Assembly: GCA_005779525.1 (NCBI GenBank)
Contig: SXIZ01000005.1
Span: forward strand, 1-6,700
Origin: Methylococcaceae bacterium
Lineage (GTDB): Bacteria; Pseudomonadota; Gammaproteobacteria; Methylococcales; Methylomonadaceae
DNA length: 6,700 nt
Direction of reading: 5' to 3'
In this document: positions 6,506 through 6,700 of the stretch, piece after piece
How positions within the stretch are numbered: position 1 is the first letter of the stretch
Layout of the letters: the number at the start of each line of letters is the position of its first letter
Made by a program: the position numbers and the translations under genes
The notes under the pieces: generated by a model
The model's input: the letters and a program-made list of their open reading frames with translations, nothing else
Told to the model about the DNA's origin: nothing
Database searches by the model: none

Positions 6506-6700
6506 ATGACTACGATACATTTGATTGGCGGCGAAAAAGGTGGTGTAGGTAAATCGGTCGTTGCGCGGTTATTAGCGCAATATATGATCGATCATGCCCA
6601 GCCTTTTGTGGGCTTTGATACCGACCGTTCACATGGATCATTGCTACGTTTCTACACCGACTATGCCTCACCCACGATTATTGATGACTACCAAAGTCTA
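6506..6700 (+). CDS. ParA/MinD-type P-loop ATPase, N-terminal part only
   Basis: The first 65 codons are visible and the gene runs off the window edge. The start is ATG with AGGAG (6496-6500) 5 bases upstream. The deviant Walker A motif GEKGGVGKS has the signature lysine K11 and the P-loop lysine K16. The A' motif GFDTDRS has D38 and D40, matching the aspartates that bind Mg/ATP in ParA and MinD. The segment DRSHGSLLRFY after it is distinctive. Family members use ATP-driven dimerisation to position DNA or protein cargo. Without the rest of the gene or a visible ParB partner, plasmid or chromosome partition cannot be assumed; similar chromosomal proteins are sometimes labelled mobilization or CobQ/ParA-like (recalled, uncertain). 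It is probably a separate transcription unit or attenuated read-through, given the terminator just upstream. Confidence 0.9.
   Translation, partial: MTTIHLIGGEKGGVGKSVVARLLAQYMIDHAQPFVGFDTDRSHGSLLRFYTDYASPTIIDDYQSL

Noticed and set aside
1..6700. tRNA, rRNA, CRISPR array, insertion sequence or phage attachment site
   Set aside because: No cloverleaf, regular spaced repeats, transposase or flanking duplications were seen on reading both strands.

Overview
The window carries five protein genes, all on the + strand and tightly packed. Moderate GC, frequent TTA leucine codons and family resemblances suggest a gammaproteobacterium, possibly of the Thiotrichales or Methylococcales type. This placement is inferred from protein resemblance recalled from memory, and nothing in the window fixes the genus.

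Layout: (1) bases 1-1242 hold the C-terminal ~413 codons of a large transglutaminase/DUF2126 (putative amidoligase) protein. (2) A 310-base gap follows with several inverted repeats and one possible extended -10 promoter. (3) 1553-2857 is a complete hexameric-type citrate synthase gene (gltA). (4) 2873-5443 encodes a fusion of a circularly permuted ATP-grasp domain with an alpha-E domain, 15 bases after gltA. (5) 5440-6375 encodes a transglutaminase-family protein and overlaps gene 4 by the ATGA tetranucleotide. (6) A 130-base intergenic stretch ends in a strong rho-independent terminator. (7) From 6506 to the window edge runs the start of a ParA/MinD-type P-loop ATPase gene.

Genes 1, 4 and 5 belong to a widespread but experimentally poorly described bacterial module: transglutaminase-DUF2126, ATP-grasp, alpha-E and transglutaminase, often with the proteasome-like peptidase Anbu. 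Comparative genomics predicts that it makes and trims or transfers a peptide or peptide-like tag through carboxylate-amine ligation. No Anbu gene is visible here. The unusual point is that citrate synthase sits inside the module and is apparently co-transcribed with the ATP-grasp/alpha-E and transglutaminase genes. This GltA keeps all its catalytic residues but appears to have lost most residues of the NADH-inhibition site known from E. coli.

The second point of interest is the junction before the ParA-like gene. The terminator ends only 15 bases before that gene's ATG. The terminator's left arm is perfectly complementary over 8 bases to the last codons of the transglutaminase gene, so a terminator/antiterminator switch linked to translation is possible. 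This is a hypothesis from base pairing only.
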